A stretch of DNA of 64,000 bases from an uncultured bacterium (GTDB lineage: Bacteria; Planctomycetota; UBA1135; GCA-002686595), in the NCBI GenBank assembly GCA_937910685.1, contig CALEMP010000157.1, forward strand, positions 1 to 64,000. The letters are read 5' to 3'. This document shows positions 12,354 to 21,232 of this stretch, in pieces; position 1 is the first letter of the stretch; each line of letters opens with the position of its first letter. The position numbers and the translations under genes are program-made. Under the pieces are notes generated by a model. That model saw only the letters and a program-made list of their open reading frames with translations, was not told the origin of the DNA and searched no databases.

Positions 12354-13631
12354 ATGACTCGTTCCCTGTACCCACGACTGTTGACCTTTGCGCTCTTGAG
12401 CGCCGGGGTGACGGTGCGTGCAGACATCCCGGCGGGAGAGCCGGGAGGGGTCGGGCTTGCGATCTTGACACAGAAGGCGCTTGTGGTTCCTCTTGAAGGT
12501 ACCCAGGTGATCAACCATGCAATGATCCTGGTGCGCGACGGGCTGATTGAAGCGGTCGGCCCGCAGAGCGAAATGGTCGTGCCTTCGGACTATGAGATTC
12601 TGGACGTGGGCAGCTATTGGGTATGCCCGGGTTTCATTGATCTGCACTGCCACATCGCCGGCACTTATGGTCTCAACGACACGGTCTATCAAACGAACCC
12701 GGGCTTACGGATCTCGCCCGAAACGGTCCCTGGCAATCCGCGGTTGAAGCTGGCTGTTGCGGGCGGAGTGTCCACGGTCCTGTTCCTTCCCGGGTCTGGC
12801 TCCAACATGGGCGGACAAGGGGTGCTCTTAAAGACTGGCCTTGATGAGTATGAGGCCATGGAGATTCGAAACCCCGGGTCTCTGAAGATTGCCCAGGGCG
12901 ATAACCCCAAACGATGGGCCTATGGCATGGGCCGCATCATGATGGCTTGGAACCTGCGCGAGGATTTGTCGCGGGGCAAGGCGTATGCGGCCAAGTGGGA
13001 AGTTTATGAGCGTGACGGCGGGGTAAGGCCGAAGCGTGACATTCGCCTCGATGTGTTCCGCGATCTTGCTTCACGCAAAACTCAGATTTCCACCCACACC
13101 CAGTACTACCGACTGGTGTTGACCACGATCATCATGCTGGCCAAGGAGTTTGGCTTTGCTACTTACATTGATCATGGCTCGTTCGATAGTTATCTGGCTA
13201 CCCCCCTGGCCATCGACGCTGGGGTCGCCGCGATTCTGGGCCCGCGCCAAGTCATGTGGCCTCGGCCACCCCGCTTCGACACGGACGGCCAAGTTCATGG
13301 CAGCGCTTGGGGTTTCCAAAAGCTCGGACATAAGCGTATTGGCTTCAATACGGATGCGCCGGTTGTGCCCGAAGAAGAGCTATCCCTTCAAGCCGCCATG
13401 GGTGTGCGCTATGGCATGGATGATTCCAACGCCGACGGTGTCCGCGGCTTGACTTGCATTCCCGCCGTGACCAGCGGGCTTGAAAACAAGATCGGCAGCA
13501 TCGAGCCTGGCCTCGACGCCGACTTGCTGATCGTCACCGGAGACCCGGTGGACCCTCGAACCAGCGTGGAGGCCGTCTACCAAGATGGCCGCCGCATCTA
13601 TGACACTCAGACCAGCAGGAGACGTTGGTAA
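12354..13631 (+). CDS. Amidohydrolase 7 with intact metal site, exported
   Basis: 425 residues, 21 bases after gene 6 and clearly a duplicate of it (shared NPGSLK, EVYERDGGV-type and ISTHTQ segments). A signal peptide spans about residues 1-22 (LYPRLLTFALLSAGVTVRA). Ligands are complete: H98 and H100 in IDLHCHIAG, H248 in STHTQ, H274 in YIDHGSFDSY and D334 in FNTDAP. It ends with the family's VGS/IGSIEPGLDADLLIVTGDP segment. With gene 6 it probably supplies the catalytic activity of the cluster. Its stop TAA overlaps an upstream candidate ATG for gene 8. Confidence 0.9.
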   Translation: MTRSLYPRLLTFALLSAGVTVRADIPAGEPGGVGLAILTQKALVVPLEGTQVINHAMILVRDGLIEAVGPQSEMVVPSDYEILDVGSYWVCPGFIDLHCHIAGTYGLNDTVYQTNPGLRISPETVPGNPRLKLAVAGGVSTVLFLPGSGSNMGGQGVLLKTGLDEYEAMEIRNPGSLKIAQGDNPKRWAYGMGRIMMAWNLREDLSRGKAYAAKWEVYERDGGVRPKRDIRLDVFRDLASRKTQISTHTQYYRLVLTTIIMLAKEFGFATYIDHGSFDSYLATPLAIDAGVAAILGPRQVMWPRPPRFDTDGQVHGSAWGFQKLGHKRIGFNTDAPVVPEEELSLQAAMGVRYGMDDSNADGVRGLTCIPAVTSGLENKIGSIEPGLDADLLIVTGDPVDPRTSVEAVYQDGRRIYDTQTSRRRW

Positions 13632-13686
13632 TGCTCTCATTGACTGTTCCCTTGACCCCCCGAACCCGCTCCATTTCCGCGCGGAT

Positions 13687-13692
13687 AGGAAG
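13687..13692 (+). promoter_or_regulatory. Shine-Dalgarno site deciding the start of amidohydrolase 8
   Basis: AGGAAG lies four bases before the ATG at 13697, which itself begins a signal peptide. An ATG at 13631 overlapping the previous stop (TAATG) would add 22 non-hydrophobic residues, so 13697 is preferred. Confidence 0.6.
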
Positions 13693-13696
13693 ACTT

Positions 13697-14923
13697 ATGA
13701 TTCTCACAACACTGTTGATGGCCGCTGCCCCAGCCCTGGCCGCGCCCCCGGGTGACTTGCTGGCGATTCGTGCCAGGCACCTGATGACTGGCTCTGGCGA
13801 GACCCTTGAACACGTGGTCCTGTTGGTAGAAAACGGCAAGATCATAACCATCGGTGAAGATTTACCGATCGAGCGCGGGATTCCGGTGCTTGAACTGGCT
13901 GACGACCAATGGGTCGTGCCTGGTTTGGTGAACTGCTACACGCGATACGGCATGAGCGCATCGGGTTACAGTGATTTGCGCCCTAACATGAAGGCCGTGG
14001 ATGAACTGAGCCCCAGGACCCGGGCCAGTGTCTCGGGAATGCTCGGCTATGGTGTCACGACTGCGGGATTGTATCCCGCTGGTCGTGGAATCCCTGGCCA
14101 GGCTGCTGTGGTCAGCACCGTGTCCGGCCCGCTCTCTGAAATGGTCATGCGCGACGTCGCGTACTTGAAGGCGATCGTAGGCAACACTTCCACGGGCAAG
14201 ATTTACCTGCGCGACGGCTTCAAGGAAGCGGATAGTTGGCTGGACAAAGAGGCCAAGAACCGCGAGAAGTACGACAAGGGCAAGGAAAAGGCTGATAAGG
14301 AAAAGGACAAGGACAAGAAAAAGGAGATGTTGGCCAAGCTTGGTGACTACAAGCCGTTGGCTCCCAGTGAGAAGGGCCAAGCCTTTCTTGATATGCGGGA
14401 CCACAAGATAAGCCTCTTGGCCTCCATTGGAAAATCAGCCGACTACCTACATTTCCTCGATGCTCTCGGTGATGAGGACGTGAAATGGGACTTGCGCCTG
14501 CCGCTTTCCAGCGAGTGTGACATTTATCACGTCAAGGATAAGATCGCAGAGTCCGGCGCGCGAATCATTGTCGAACCCATGATCACCTTGCAGAGGGCGA
14601 CCCTGCGCCAACGCAACTTGCCCGCGGAGTTGCACCGCGCGGGAGCCAAGCTTGTACTGGTCCCTCGGCAGGACTCCGCAATGAAAGACTGGTTCCGCGA
14701 TGTGGGCGTGATGGTCGGGGCCGGCCTTGACCGGGACGCGGCCCTGAGAGCCATGACCCTTGAGCCGGCAGGTCTTCTTGGCGTAGCAGATCAAGTTGGC
14801 AGTCTTGAGGTTGGAAAGGAAGCGAACCTGATCGTTCTGTCCGGCGACCCTTTCGAAGCGGCTACCGAAATAGTGGCCGTCATGGCCCGAGGCAAGATCG
14901 CCCATGGCGAGGATGAACTGTGA
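13697..14923 (+). CDS. Amidohydrolase-family protein 8, metal site lost
   Basis: 408 residues from the ATG with a Shine-Dalgarno site and signal peptide (MILTTLLMAAAPALAAP). Family ends are LEHVVLLVENGKIITIG and VGSLEVGKEANLIVLSGDP. The first-strand motif reads VPGLVNCYTRYGMS in place of an HxH motif. Residues about 175-225 form a Lys-rich, probably helical insertion (KEKADKEKDKDKKKEM) at the place where gene 1 has its coiled coil and genes 6 and 7 have only a short WEAYERDGG-type loop. Likely a non-catalytic partner. The stop overlaps the next start (TGATG). Confidence 0.84.
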   Translation: MILTTLLMAAAPALAAPPGDLLAIRARHLMTGSGETLEHVVLLVENGKIITIGEDLPIERGIPVLELADDQWVVPGLVNCYTRYGMSASGYSDLRPNMKAVDELSPRTRASVSGMLGYGVTTAGLYPAGRGIPGQAAVVSTVSGPLSEMVMRDVAYLKAIVGNTSTGKIYLRDGFKEADSWLDKEAKNREKYDKGKEKADKEKDKDKKKEMLAKLGDYKPLAPSEKGQAFLDMRDHKISLLASIGKSADYLHFLDALGDEDVKWDLRLPLSSECDIYHVKDKIAESGARIIVEPMITLQRATLRQRNLPAELHRAGAKLVLVPRQDSAMKDWFRDVGVMVGAGLDRDAALRAMTLEPAGLLGVADQVGSLEVGKEANLIVLSGDPFEAATEIVAVMARGKIAHGEDEL

Positions 14924-16431
14924 TGCTGAAAAACAAAAAGCTAATTATGGGCCTCGGAGCCCTTTGGTCCTTGTCCCTGATGTTGGCCCCCAGTTGGTCC
15001 TATGCGGCGCCACTCATTGATGACGACAAGGAGTCGACCGATTCAGAAGAGGAAAAAGAAGAGGAGGAGGAGGAGACTTGGGTCTACTTGGCTGGGGGCG
15101 ATGTTTACACCGGCACTGGCGCATTCTTGCGAGGTGCTGGAATCCTCTGCCACGATGACAAGATCGAAGCCATAGGCTTCGATATCGTTGTGCCCGAAGA
15201 CGCCGAAGTCTTGAACATCGAAGGCTACTCTGTCTATCCAGGACTCATCGCATTAAGTTCTCGTGGCCTGTTCGGCGGTAACGGAGATCTGGAGTATTCG
15301 GTGGATCCATTCTCGGACAACATGCTCTTGGCCGTAGCCGGTGGAATCACCGTTGCAGTGCAAGGCACTGAGATCGGGCGTTTGAACCGCGGGCGGATCG
15401 AGGACGTCGTGGTGGGTAAGCAGCAATTTACCAGCCTGAGCTATTCCCTGTCGAACCCTGGCGGTCGCAAGACCCTGCGGGAAAAGTTCGACGCGGCGGA
15501 GACCTATCTGCGTGCCTATCGCACCTGGGAGGGGGCGGTTCGTTCAAATAAGGAGCTTAAGGAGCCCAAGAAGACAGGGGTGGATTCCCACGCCCTGGCC
15601 GTTCTGCGGGGCACCGAAAAAGGGGTCTTCCGAGCGGACATTCAGCAGGATCTCTTAGCCATTGCGCGCTTGGCCCAGCGCTACGGATTCCGTCCGGTGA
15701 TCCAAGGGTGCCGCGAGGGTTGGCTCGTTGCGGCTGAGTTGGGTCGCGCCGGGGCAACAGCTATCGTGGAAGCCCGCGATCGCCGGAACAAGAGCGAGAA
15801 CCTCGTGCGCCCCGGTGGCTCGTCCATCGAAAACGCAGCGATCCTTCATCGTCATGGGGTTCAAGTGGCGGTTGCGCCGGGCTCTGGTGGTATCAGCATG
15901 GACGGCATTGTTGGCCGCGACATCATGCACATGCCCGTTGAGGCAGCGTTCGCCGTGCGTGGCGGCCTGGCCGAGGACGTGGCAATCGCGTCCATGACTG
16001 TGGTGCCTGCCCGTTTGCTGGGCCTCGAGCATCGTCTGGGCACGATTGAAGTGGGCAAGGATGCAGACCTGATCATCACCGATGGCGACATCCTGCACTA
16101 CAAGACCTTCGTTCAGTGGTCGGTGATCGGTGGTCGAGTCGTGTATGACAAGGAGGCCGAGCTCTACCTGGCACACATTCGACCGCGGCCCGTTGAAGAG
16201 CTTGCTCCTGAAGTACCGGTCGTCCCTGGCGAGCGTGACGAAGAAATCATCGAGGCCCCGAAGGAGGAGACCGAAACTCCGGTCGAAAACCCGGAGGAGG
16301 CGCCTGTTGAGGAACCCGCCCCCGTTGACGACGGTGGGGAGGGGCCGCCGCCGGCCCCCGAAGAACCCCCCGTTGTGCCCCCCGTGGATCCGCCCGTAGA
16401 TCCGCCCCAGGAAGGGTCGGGAGACGGCTGA
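14923..16431 (+). CDS. Amidohydrolase-family protein 9, metal site lost, acidic N-arm and Pro/Glu tail
   Basis: 502 residues. Signal peptide (LIMGLGALWSLSLMLAPSWSYA) followed by an Asp/Glu run (about residues 29-49). The core opens with GGDVYTGTGAFLRGAGILC and closes with LGTIEVGKDADLIITDGD. The first-strand motif reads YPGLIALSSRGLFG, with no HxH; some scattered histidines (HRHGVQ, MHMPVE) do not match ligand positions. After the fold comes a low-complexity tail of about 80 residues rich in Glu and Pro (PPVDPPVDPP near the end), as in proteins that cross or stick to cell-surface layers. It closes the nine-gene run; a 94-base gap follows. Confidence 0.84.
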   Translation: MLKNKKLIMGLGALWSLSLMLAPSWSYAAPLIDDDKESTDSEEEKEEEEEETWVYLAGGDVYTGTGAFLRGAGILCHDDKIEAIGFDIVVPEDAEVLNIEGYSVYPGLIALSSRGLFGGNGDLEYSVDPFSDNMLLAVAGGITVAVQGTEIGRLNRGRIEDVVVGKQQFTSLSYSLSNPGGRKTLREKFDAAETYLRAYRTWEGAVRSNKELKEPKKTGVDSHALAVLRGTEKGVFRADIQQDLLAIARLAQRYGFRPVIQGCREGWLVAAELGRAGATAIVEARDRRNKSENLVRPGGSSIENAAILHRHGVQVAVAPGSGGISMDGIVGRDIMHMPVEAAFAVRGGLAEDVAIASMTVVPARLLGLEHRLGTIEVGKDADLIITDGDILHYKTFVQWSVIGGRVVYDKEAELYLAHIRPRPVEELAPEVPVVPGERDEEIIEAPKEETETPVENPEEAPVEEPAPVDDGGEGPPPAPEEPPVVPPVDPPVDPPQEGSGDG

Positions 16432-16478
16432 GGCCAGACCTCAACCTCTGCCTAGGGGCAGGATTTGAAGGGCATCCA

Positions 16479-16513
16479 AGCGACCGGTGAGGCATCGAGC
16501 CACGCCGGTCGCT
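16479..16513. other. Nine-bp inverted repeat before trpD2-like gene
   Basis: AGCGACCGG and CCGGTCGCT form a perfect 9-bp stem around a 17-base loop, 12 bases before the ATG at 16526. It could end transcription of the amidohydrolase operon (though no T-run follows) or act as an operator; its right arm touches a -10-like TACACT. Confidence 0.45.
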
Positions 16514-16518
16514 ACACT
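16513..16518 (+). promoter_or_regulatory. -10-like TACACT seven bases before the start codon
   Basis: TACACT followed by seven bases and ATG would place the transcript start at or next to the start codon (leaderless). No recognisable -35 is seen. Confidence 0.4.
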
Positions 16519-16525
16519 TTCATCC

Positions 16526-17596
16526 ATGCCCCTGCGCCATCTGCTACGTATCCTCGGCGACGAGCCAAAGGAATCCCGTCCCCTGACCAAGGAGGAGGCC
16601 TTCCGCGCCATGACCTCCATTCTCTCTGGAGGAGAAAGCGAAATCACGGTGGGTGCCTTCCTGATTGCCCTCCGCTGGAAAGGGGTAACGGTGGAAGAAC
16701 TCACCGGGTTTGCCCTGGCCGCGCGTGGCGTTGCGCGGATTCCATGCCAAGGGATGGACGGACTGGTGTGTGTGTGTCCGCCCCATGACGGGCAGGTTCA
16801 CCACCCACCCCTAGATGCGCTCAGCTCCTTGATCGCTGCCGGGGCTGGCGCGCGAGTCCTCATGATCACCGACCAGGGCGTCCCGCCTTTGCGCGGACTG
16901 ACTGCTCCGAATATTCTGGCGGGCTTGGGTTTGCAAATGACTTGGGATCCGACAGAGGCAGAGGACTGGGTTGCCAAGGGCCGCTTCGCGGTGCTCTCCG
17001 CCACGGGAATGCTGCCGGGGCTCTTGCATACACGCCGTGCAAGAAAAGGAGTTGTGTTGCGAACGCCCCTTTCTACCCTTGAGAAACTCCTCGCACCCTC
17101 CCACGCCTCAGTTGTGCTTGGTGCTATGCACGGCCCGGTGTTGGGTACAGCGGTTGAAGTCATCCAAGGCCTTGGGCATCCACGTGGCACTGCTTTGCAG
17201 GGAGTCGACGGCGGTGTCGTCCCCTGGGTTTCCCGGCGCACCCGTGGCATTGCCCTGGATGGGGGACACCTCGTCCCTCTTGTTGTGGATCCTACGGACT
17301 TTGGGTTGGGGCATGATTCAGAACCCGAGTTACCCATGTACGGGCCTCCTGAAGAAGAAGAGGGAGCCTGCGACAATCCTCAATTGATCAAAGACGCTCA
17401 AAACGTCTGCGACGAAGTCCTCAAGGGAGTCCGAAACTCCGCCCGTGACGCTGCCCTGATGGGCGCTGGGGTAATCCTGAAAACCGTGGGACTCTCCATG
17501 ACCCTAGCGGAGGGCGTGGACCTTGCGTCCCAGGCCCTTGATGGGGGCGCGGTGACCGAGCGCATTGCCCACCTTGGGGACCTATCGCACCAGTGA
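16526..17596 (+). CDS. TrpD2/YbiB-like anthranilate phosphoribosyltransferase homologue
   Basis: 356 residues; the start chosen is the Met of MPLRHLLRILGDE, since the longer frame adds only intergenic sequence. The N-terminal helical domain (LTKEEAFRAMTSILSGGESEITVGAFLIALRWKG, shown by its ends) and the following glycine-rich segments match the TrpD fold. The strict PRPP loop of true TrpD (GTGGD) is replaced by CVCPPHDGQ, and the anthranilate-binding region differs, which points to the YbiB/TrpD2 group of uncertain, possibly nucleic-acid-binding, function rather than tryptophan synthesis. No other trp genes are near. Its stop overlaps the GTG start of the next gene, so it may be co-translated with Ppx. 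Confidence 0.75.
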   Translation: MPLRHLLRILGDEPKESRPLTKEEAFRAMTSILSGGESEITVGAFLIALRWKGVTVEELTGFALAARGVARIPCQGMDGLVCVCPPHDGQVHHPPLDALSSLIAAGAGARVLMITDQGVPPLRGLTAPNILAGLGLQMTWDPTEAEDWVAKGRFAVLSATGMLPGLLHTRRARKGVVLRTPLSTLEKLLAPSHASVVLGAMHGPVLGTAVEVIQGLGHPRGTALQGVDGGVVPWVSRRTRGIALDGGHLVPLVVDPTDFGLGHDSEPELPMYGPPEEEEGACDNPQLIKDAQNVCDEVLKGVRNSARDAALMGAGVILKTVGLSMTLAEGVDLASQALDGGAVTERIAHLGDLSHQ

Positions 17597-19110
17597 GCCC
17601 ATCTATCGAAGAGACTCAACCAGCTTCGAGTTCACTTGCAGCGGTTGATTTGGGATCCAATAGTTTCCACATGGTGGTGGCCCGCGAGAGCGAAGGCCAA
17701 CCGGTCCTGATCGACCGTTTGCGCGATCGCGTTGGACTGGCCGAGGGCCTGCGCAAGGACGGTGGGATTGAGAAGAAGTTCAAGGACCGGGCGATCGACT
17801 GCCTCGAACGATTCGGTCAAAGAATCGCGGGTATCCCAGCGGCCCGGGTACGCGCAGTAGGCACGGCCACTTTTCGCGCCGCCCATGGCGTCTCTGACTT
17901 TCATGCGCATGCAGAGAAGGCCCTAGGTCATCGCATTGAAATTCTCGGGGGCCGCGAGGAGGCCAGGCTCATTTATCTAGGGGTCGCCCATGGTCTAGCA
18001 GGTGATGGAGAGCGGCGGCTAGTCATTGATATTGGTGGCGCCAGCACCGAGTGCATCATTGGCGTGGGATTCAAGTCCCAGGTGGAAGAGAGCCTCAAGA
18101 TGGGTTGTGTGACCTTTTCCCGGCAATACTTCCCAGATGGGCACATCACCAAAAAGGCATTCAATGAGGCCACCATGGAAGCGCGCCGCCAACTTGAGCC
18201 GATCGCCAACGTTCTTCGGAACCGTGGGTGGGAGCAAGCCGTGGGCTCGTCGGGGACCGTACACGCAACCGCTCAAATCTTGGCGCAAAACGGTTGGGGG
18301 GAAGGGACGATCACCGTGGATGGCTTGGGGTCCCTGGTGGATGAGATCGTTAAGCAAAAGTCCGTTGACGAGTTGGACTTATCTGGGCTCAAAGATGACC
18401 GCCGGAAGGTTTTACCGGGTGGCATCGCAATCGTGAAAGCGCTGTTCAAGGAATTGCGCCTCGAAGAACTGCACACTTCACCGGGAGCCCTGCGGGAAGG
18501 CCTGCTGCATGACTTGCTCGGCAGGCTGCATCAGGAGGATGTGCGCAGCGGGTCGGTGGTTGCCTTTGGTGCACGCCTTGGTGTGGATGAAGCCCAGGCT
18601 TCACGGGTCATGAGCATGGCAACTGAGCTGTTTGATGTGGTCCAGGGTGGATGGGACTTGAGCAGCGAACACCGGGATCTTCTTTTGTGGGCGGCATCGT
18701 TGCACGCGGTTGGATTGTCCGTGTCCTATTCCGGCTATCACCACCACGGCGCTTACCTGGTGGAAAACGCAGATTTGACCGGCTTCTCCAAGGAAGATCA
18801 GCGGAGAGTTGCAGAGTTGGTGCATCTGCATCGTAGGCGCTTCCGGATGGCCTACTTAGAGCGCGAAACAGAACCCTGGCAACTCATTCTGCGGAGGTTG
18901 GCTCTTCTGCTACGCCTTGGGGTTGCCTTGCACCGGGGACGGGGAGCGGGGGAAATTGAACGGCCCAGCGTTAGCTTGGGCAAGACGAAGGAGCACCTCA
19001 AAGTGACCTTCTCCGAAGGCTGGCTGGATGCGCATCCCTTGACCCGGGCGGATCTGGAACTCGAGTCAGACCTGGCCCGGGAGGCCGGTTTCATCCTCAG
19101 CGTCGGGTGA
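17593..19110 (+). CDS. ppx: Ppx/GppA family exopolyphosphatase
   Basis: 505 residues from a GTG that overlaps the upstream stop. The ASKHA ATPase-fold motifs are in order: AAVDLGSNSFHMVVAR (about residues 15-30), GTATFRAA (about 93-100), IDIGGASTE (about 145-153) and VGSSGT (about 218). A C-terminal HD-like helical domain follows (HAVGLSVSYSGYHHHGAYLV, around residue 375-395). It should release phosphate from the ends of polyphosphate, or hydrolyse pppGpp; the two cannot be told apart here. The 3' end overlaps the tail of ppk1 on the other strand by 45 bases, so polyphosphate synthesis and breakdown genes face each other. Confidence 0.9.
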   Translation: MSPSIEETQPASSSLAAVDLGSNSFHMVVARESEGQPVLIDRLRDRVGLAEGLRKDGGIEKKFKDRAIDCLERFGQRIAGIPAARVRAVGTATFRAAHGVSDFHAHAEKALGHRIEILGGREEARLIYLGVAHGLAGDGERRLVIDIGGASTECIIGVGFKSQVEESLKMGCVTFSRQYFPDGHITKKAFNEATMEARRQLEPIANVLRNRGWEQAVGSSGTVHATAQILAQNGWGEGTITVDGLGSLVDEIVKQKSVDELDLSGLKDDRRKVLPGGIAIVKALFKELRLEELHTSPGALREGLLHDLLGRLHQEDVRSGSVVAFGARLGVDEAQASRVMSMATELFDVVQGGWDLSSEHRDLLLWAASLHAVGLSVSYSGYHHHGAYLVENADLTGFSKEDQRRVAELVHLHRRRFRMAYLERETEPWQLILRRLALLLRLGVALHRGRGAGEIERPSVSLGKTKEHLKVTFSEGWLDAHPLTRADLELESDLAREAGFILSVG

Positions 19111-21201
19111 GCCGCATATCTTCTGGAGCAAGAGATCCTGAGGATGGGGAAGCCTTTGGTCCTGGCTTTGATCGCTGCGCTCGTAGGTGCCATCCGAGCG
19201 CATCTCCCAAATCTGAATGTCATCATTCAGGAAGTCGAACAGGTCCTCTTGGGTGAGGCGCGCACGAAGGGCTTCGTCTTCAATTGGAAAGCAAGTCTCG
19301 ACCCGACGCTTCAAGTTGCGGCTCATCCAGTCGGCGCTGGATGCGAATAGTTCTTGTGCGCCCTGTGCGTGGAACCAATAGAGGCGACTGTGCTCGAGGA
19401 ATCGACCGAGGACGGAGCGCACGCGAATGTTTTCGGAAAGGCCTTGGACCCCGGGTCGCAGGCAACAGGCACCGCGCACGATCAAATCCACCTTCACGCC
19501 AGCCTGGGAAGCCCTGTAAAGCGCTTGGATCACCTTGGGCTCGGTCAACGCATTCATCTTGGCCACAATCCTTGCCTCTTGGCCGTTTCGGGCGGCATCG
19601 GCTTCGGCATTGATGCGTTCAATCAGGGCGCTTCGCAGGGTGAAGGGGCTTTGGAGGATGCGGTGAAGGGTCTGTTCTTCGCCAAGGCCGGTTAGCTCAA
19701 GGAATACCCGGTGCACGTCCTCACCCAGCTCAGGGCGCGAGGTTAGGTAGCTGATGTCGGTGTATGCACGCGCGGTTCCCGAGTGATAGTTCCCCGTCCC
19801 AAGATGACAGTAGCGTCGCAGCTCGCCACGCTCTCGGCGGATCACCATCAACATCTTTGCGTGGGTCTTGTAGCCGACAATTCCGTACACGACGCTGGCG
19901 CCCACTTCTTGCAACTGGGTAGCGAGGCCGATGTTGCGTGCCTCGTCGAAACGAGCTCGCAGTTCGACCACGGCGGTGACTTGCTTTCCCGCGCGTGCTG
20001 CCGCCATCAGGGCAGCAACGACGGGCGAGTCCGCGCCTGTGCGATACAGCGTTTGCTTGATGGCCAACACGTCGGGGTCCTCAGATGCCCGTCGTAGAAA
20101 CTCGACCACCGGTCCGAAGGACTCATAGGGATGGTGCAGCAAAACATCGCCCGCTCGAAGGGTGGCGAAAATGTCGTCGTCAGGTCCCACGCCCTTTGGG
20201 GTGCGCGGGATGAACGGAGGGTACTTGAGCTCCGGACGGTCGACCATGTCCAGCAGTGCGCTGAGCCGGTGTAGGTTGACCGGGCCATCAACTCGGTAGA
20301 GCTCATCCTCGGTTAGATCGAAGCGTTGCAACAGGAATTGTGCCAGCTCATCCGGGCAGTCGTTCGCCAGTTCGAGGCGTACAGCGTCGGCAAACTGGCG
20401 TTCGGGGAGTTCTCCCCGAAGGGCCTGCAGCAAGTTCTCGACCTCTTCCTCATCGACCCATAGGTCTCCGTTGCGGGTCACCCGAAACTGGTGGCAACCA
20501 TTGACCGTCATGCCCCCAAAGAGCTCGCCCACATGTGCGTGGATGATGGACGAGAGCATGGTTAGGTGCATGCCCTTGTCGGAGGTGGCGCCAGGAATGC
20601 GCAGTACCCGGGGGAGCGCCCGGGGAACTTGAACAATGGCAATGTTCGCATCGCGGCCAAAGGCATCGTCCCCCTCAAGCACCACGATGAAGTTGAGCGA
20701 CTTGTTGAGAATGCGGGGGAAGGGGTGCGCCGGATCCAAGCCAATAGGGGTCAAGACCGGAAGGACCTGACTGCGAAAGTGATTGAGGGCCCATTCGGCT
20801 TGTTCCGCGGTCCACTGGGAACGGCGCACGAGGCGGATGCCCTCATCGGCGAGGGCAGGCAGGATCACATGGTTGAGGGCGGCATATTGATCCTGGATCA
20901 AGACCCGGGCGACCTCAGAAATGGCGGTGAGGGTCTGTTCTGGTGTGCGTCCATCGAGCGTGAGCCGGGATGCTCCATGGATGGATGCTTCACGGTGAGA
21001 GGCTGCGCGCACCTCGAAGAACTCGTCAAGGTTAGAGGACGAGATCGTCAAGAAGCGCAAGCGTTCTAAGAGAGGAACGCTCACATCAAGGGCCTGGGCC
21101 AAGACCCTACGGTTGAACTCTAGTAGTGAGACGTCCCTGTTTACGAAGAGCTGGGGATCGCCGTAAGCGAGGTTTCTGTTTTGGGCGGGGGTGGGTGCCA
21201 C
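19066..21201 (-). CDS. ppk1: Polyphosphate kinase 1
   Basis: 711 residues, the usual PPK1 length. The N-terminal domain starts FVNRDVSLLEFNRRVLAQA; the TISSSNLDEFFEVR helix and LTPIGLDPAHPFPRI are family signatures. The catalytic domain has the phospho-His in YKTHAKMLMVIRRE and the second conserved His in RFLEHSRLYWF, with SSADWMSRNLKRRVE downstream. It makes long-chain polyphosphate from ATP, normally at the inner membrane. It is the last gene of a minus-strand run starting with the TPR gene, and its last 15 codons are antisense to ppx. The C-terminal tail after the second PLD-like domain is Gln/Pro rich and probably flexible. Confidence 0.95.
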   Translation of the reverse strand: MAPTPAQNRNLAYGDPQLFVNRDVSLLEFNRRVLAQALDVSVPLLERLRFLTISSSNLDEFFEVRAASHREASIHGASRLTLDGRTPEQTLTAISEVARVLIQDQYAALNHVILPALADEGIRLVRRSQWTAEQAEWALNHFRSQVLPVLTPIGLDPAHPFPRILNKSLNFIVVLEGDDAFGRDANIAIVQVPRALPRVLRIPGATSDKGMHLTMLSSIIHAHVGELFGGMTVNGCHQFRVTRNGDLWVDEEEVENLLQALRGELPERQFADAVRLELANDCPDELAQFLLQRFDLTEDELYRVDGPVNLHRLSALLDMVDRPELKYPPFIPRTPKGVGPDDDIFATLRAGDVLLHHPYESFGPVVEFLRRASEDPDVLAIKQTLYRTGADSPVVAALMAAARAGKQVTAVVELRARFDEARNIGLATQLQEVGASVVYGIVGYKTHAKMLMVIRRERGELRRYCHLGTGNYHSGTARAYTDISYLTSRPELGEDVHRVFLELTGLGEEQTLHRILQSPFTLRSALIERINAEADAARNGQEARIVAKMNALTEPKVIQALYRASQAGVKVDLIVRGACCLRPGVQGLSENIRVRSVLGRFLEHSRLYWFHAQGAQELFASSADWMSRNLKRRVETCFPIEDEALRARLTQEDLFDFLNDDIQIWEMRSDGTYERSDQSQDQRLPHPQDLLLQKICGSPDAEDETGLPGQV

Positions 21202-21232
21202 GGTAGTTGCCTTGTTAGAGGAAGCTAGGCTC

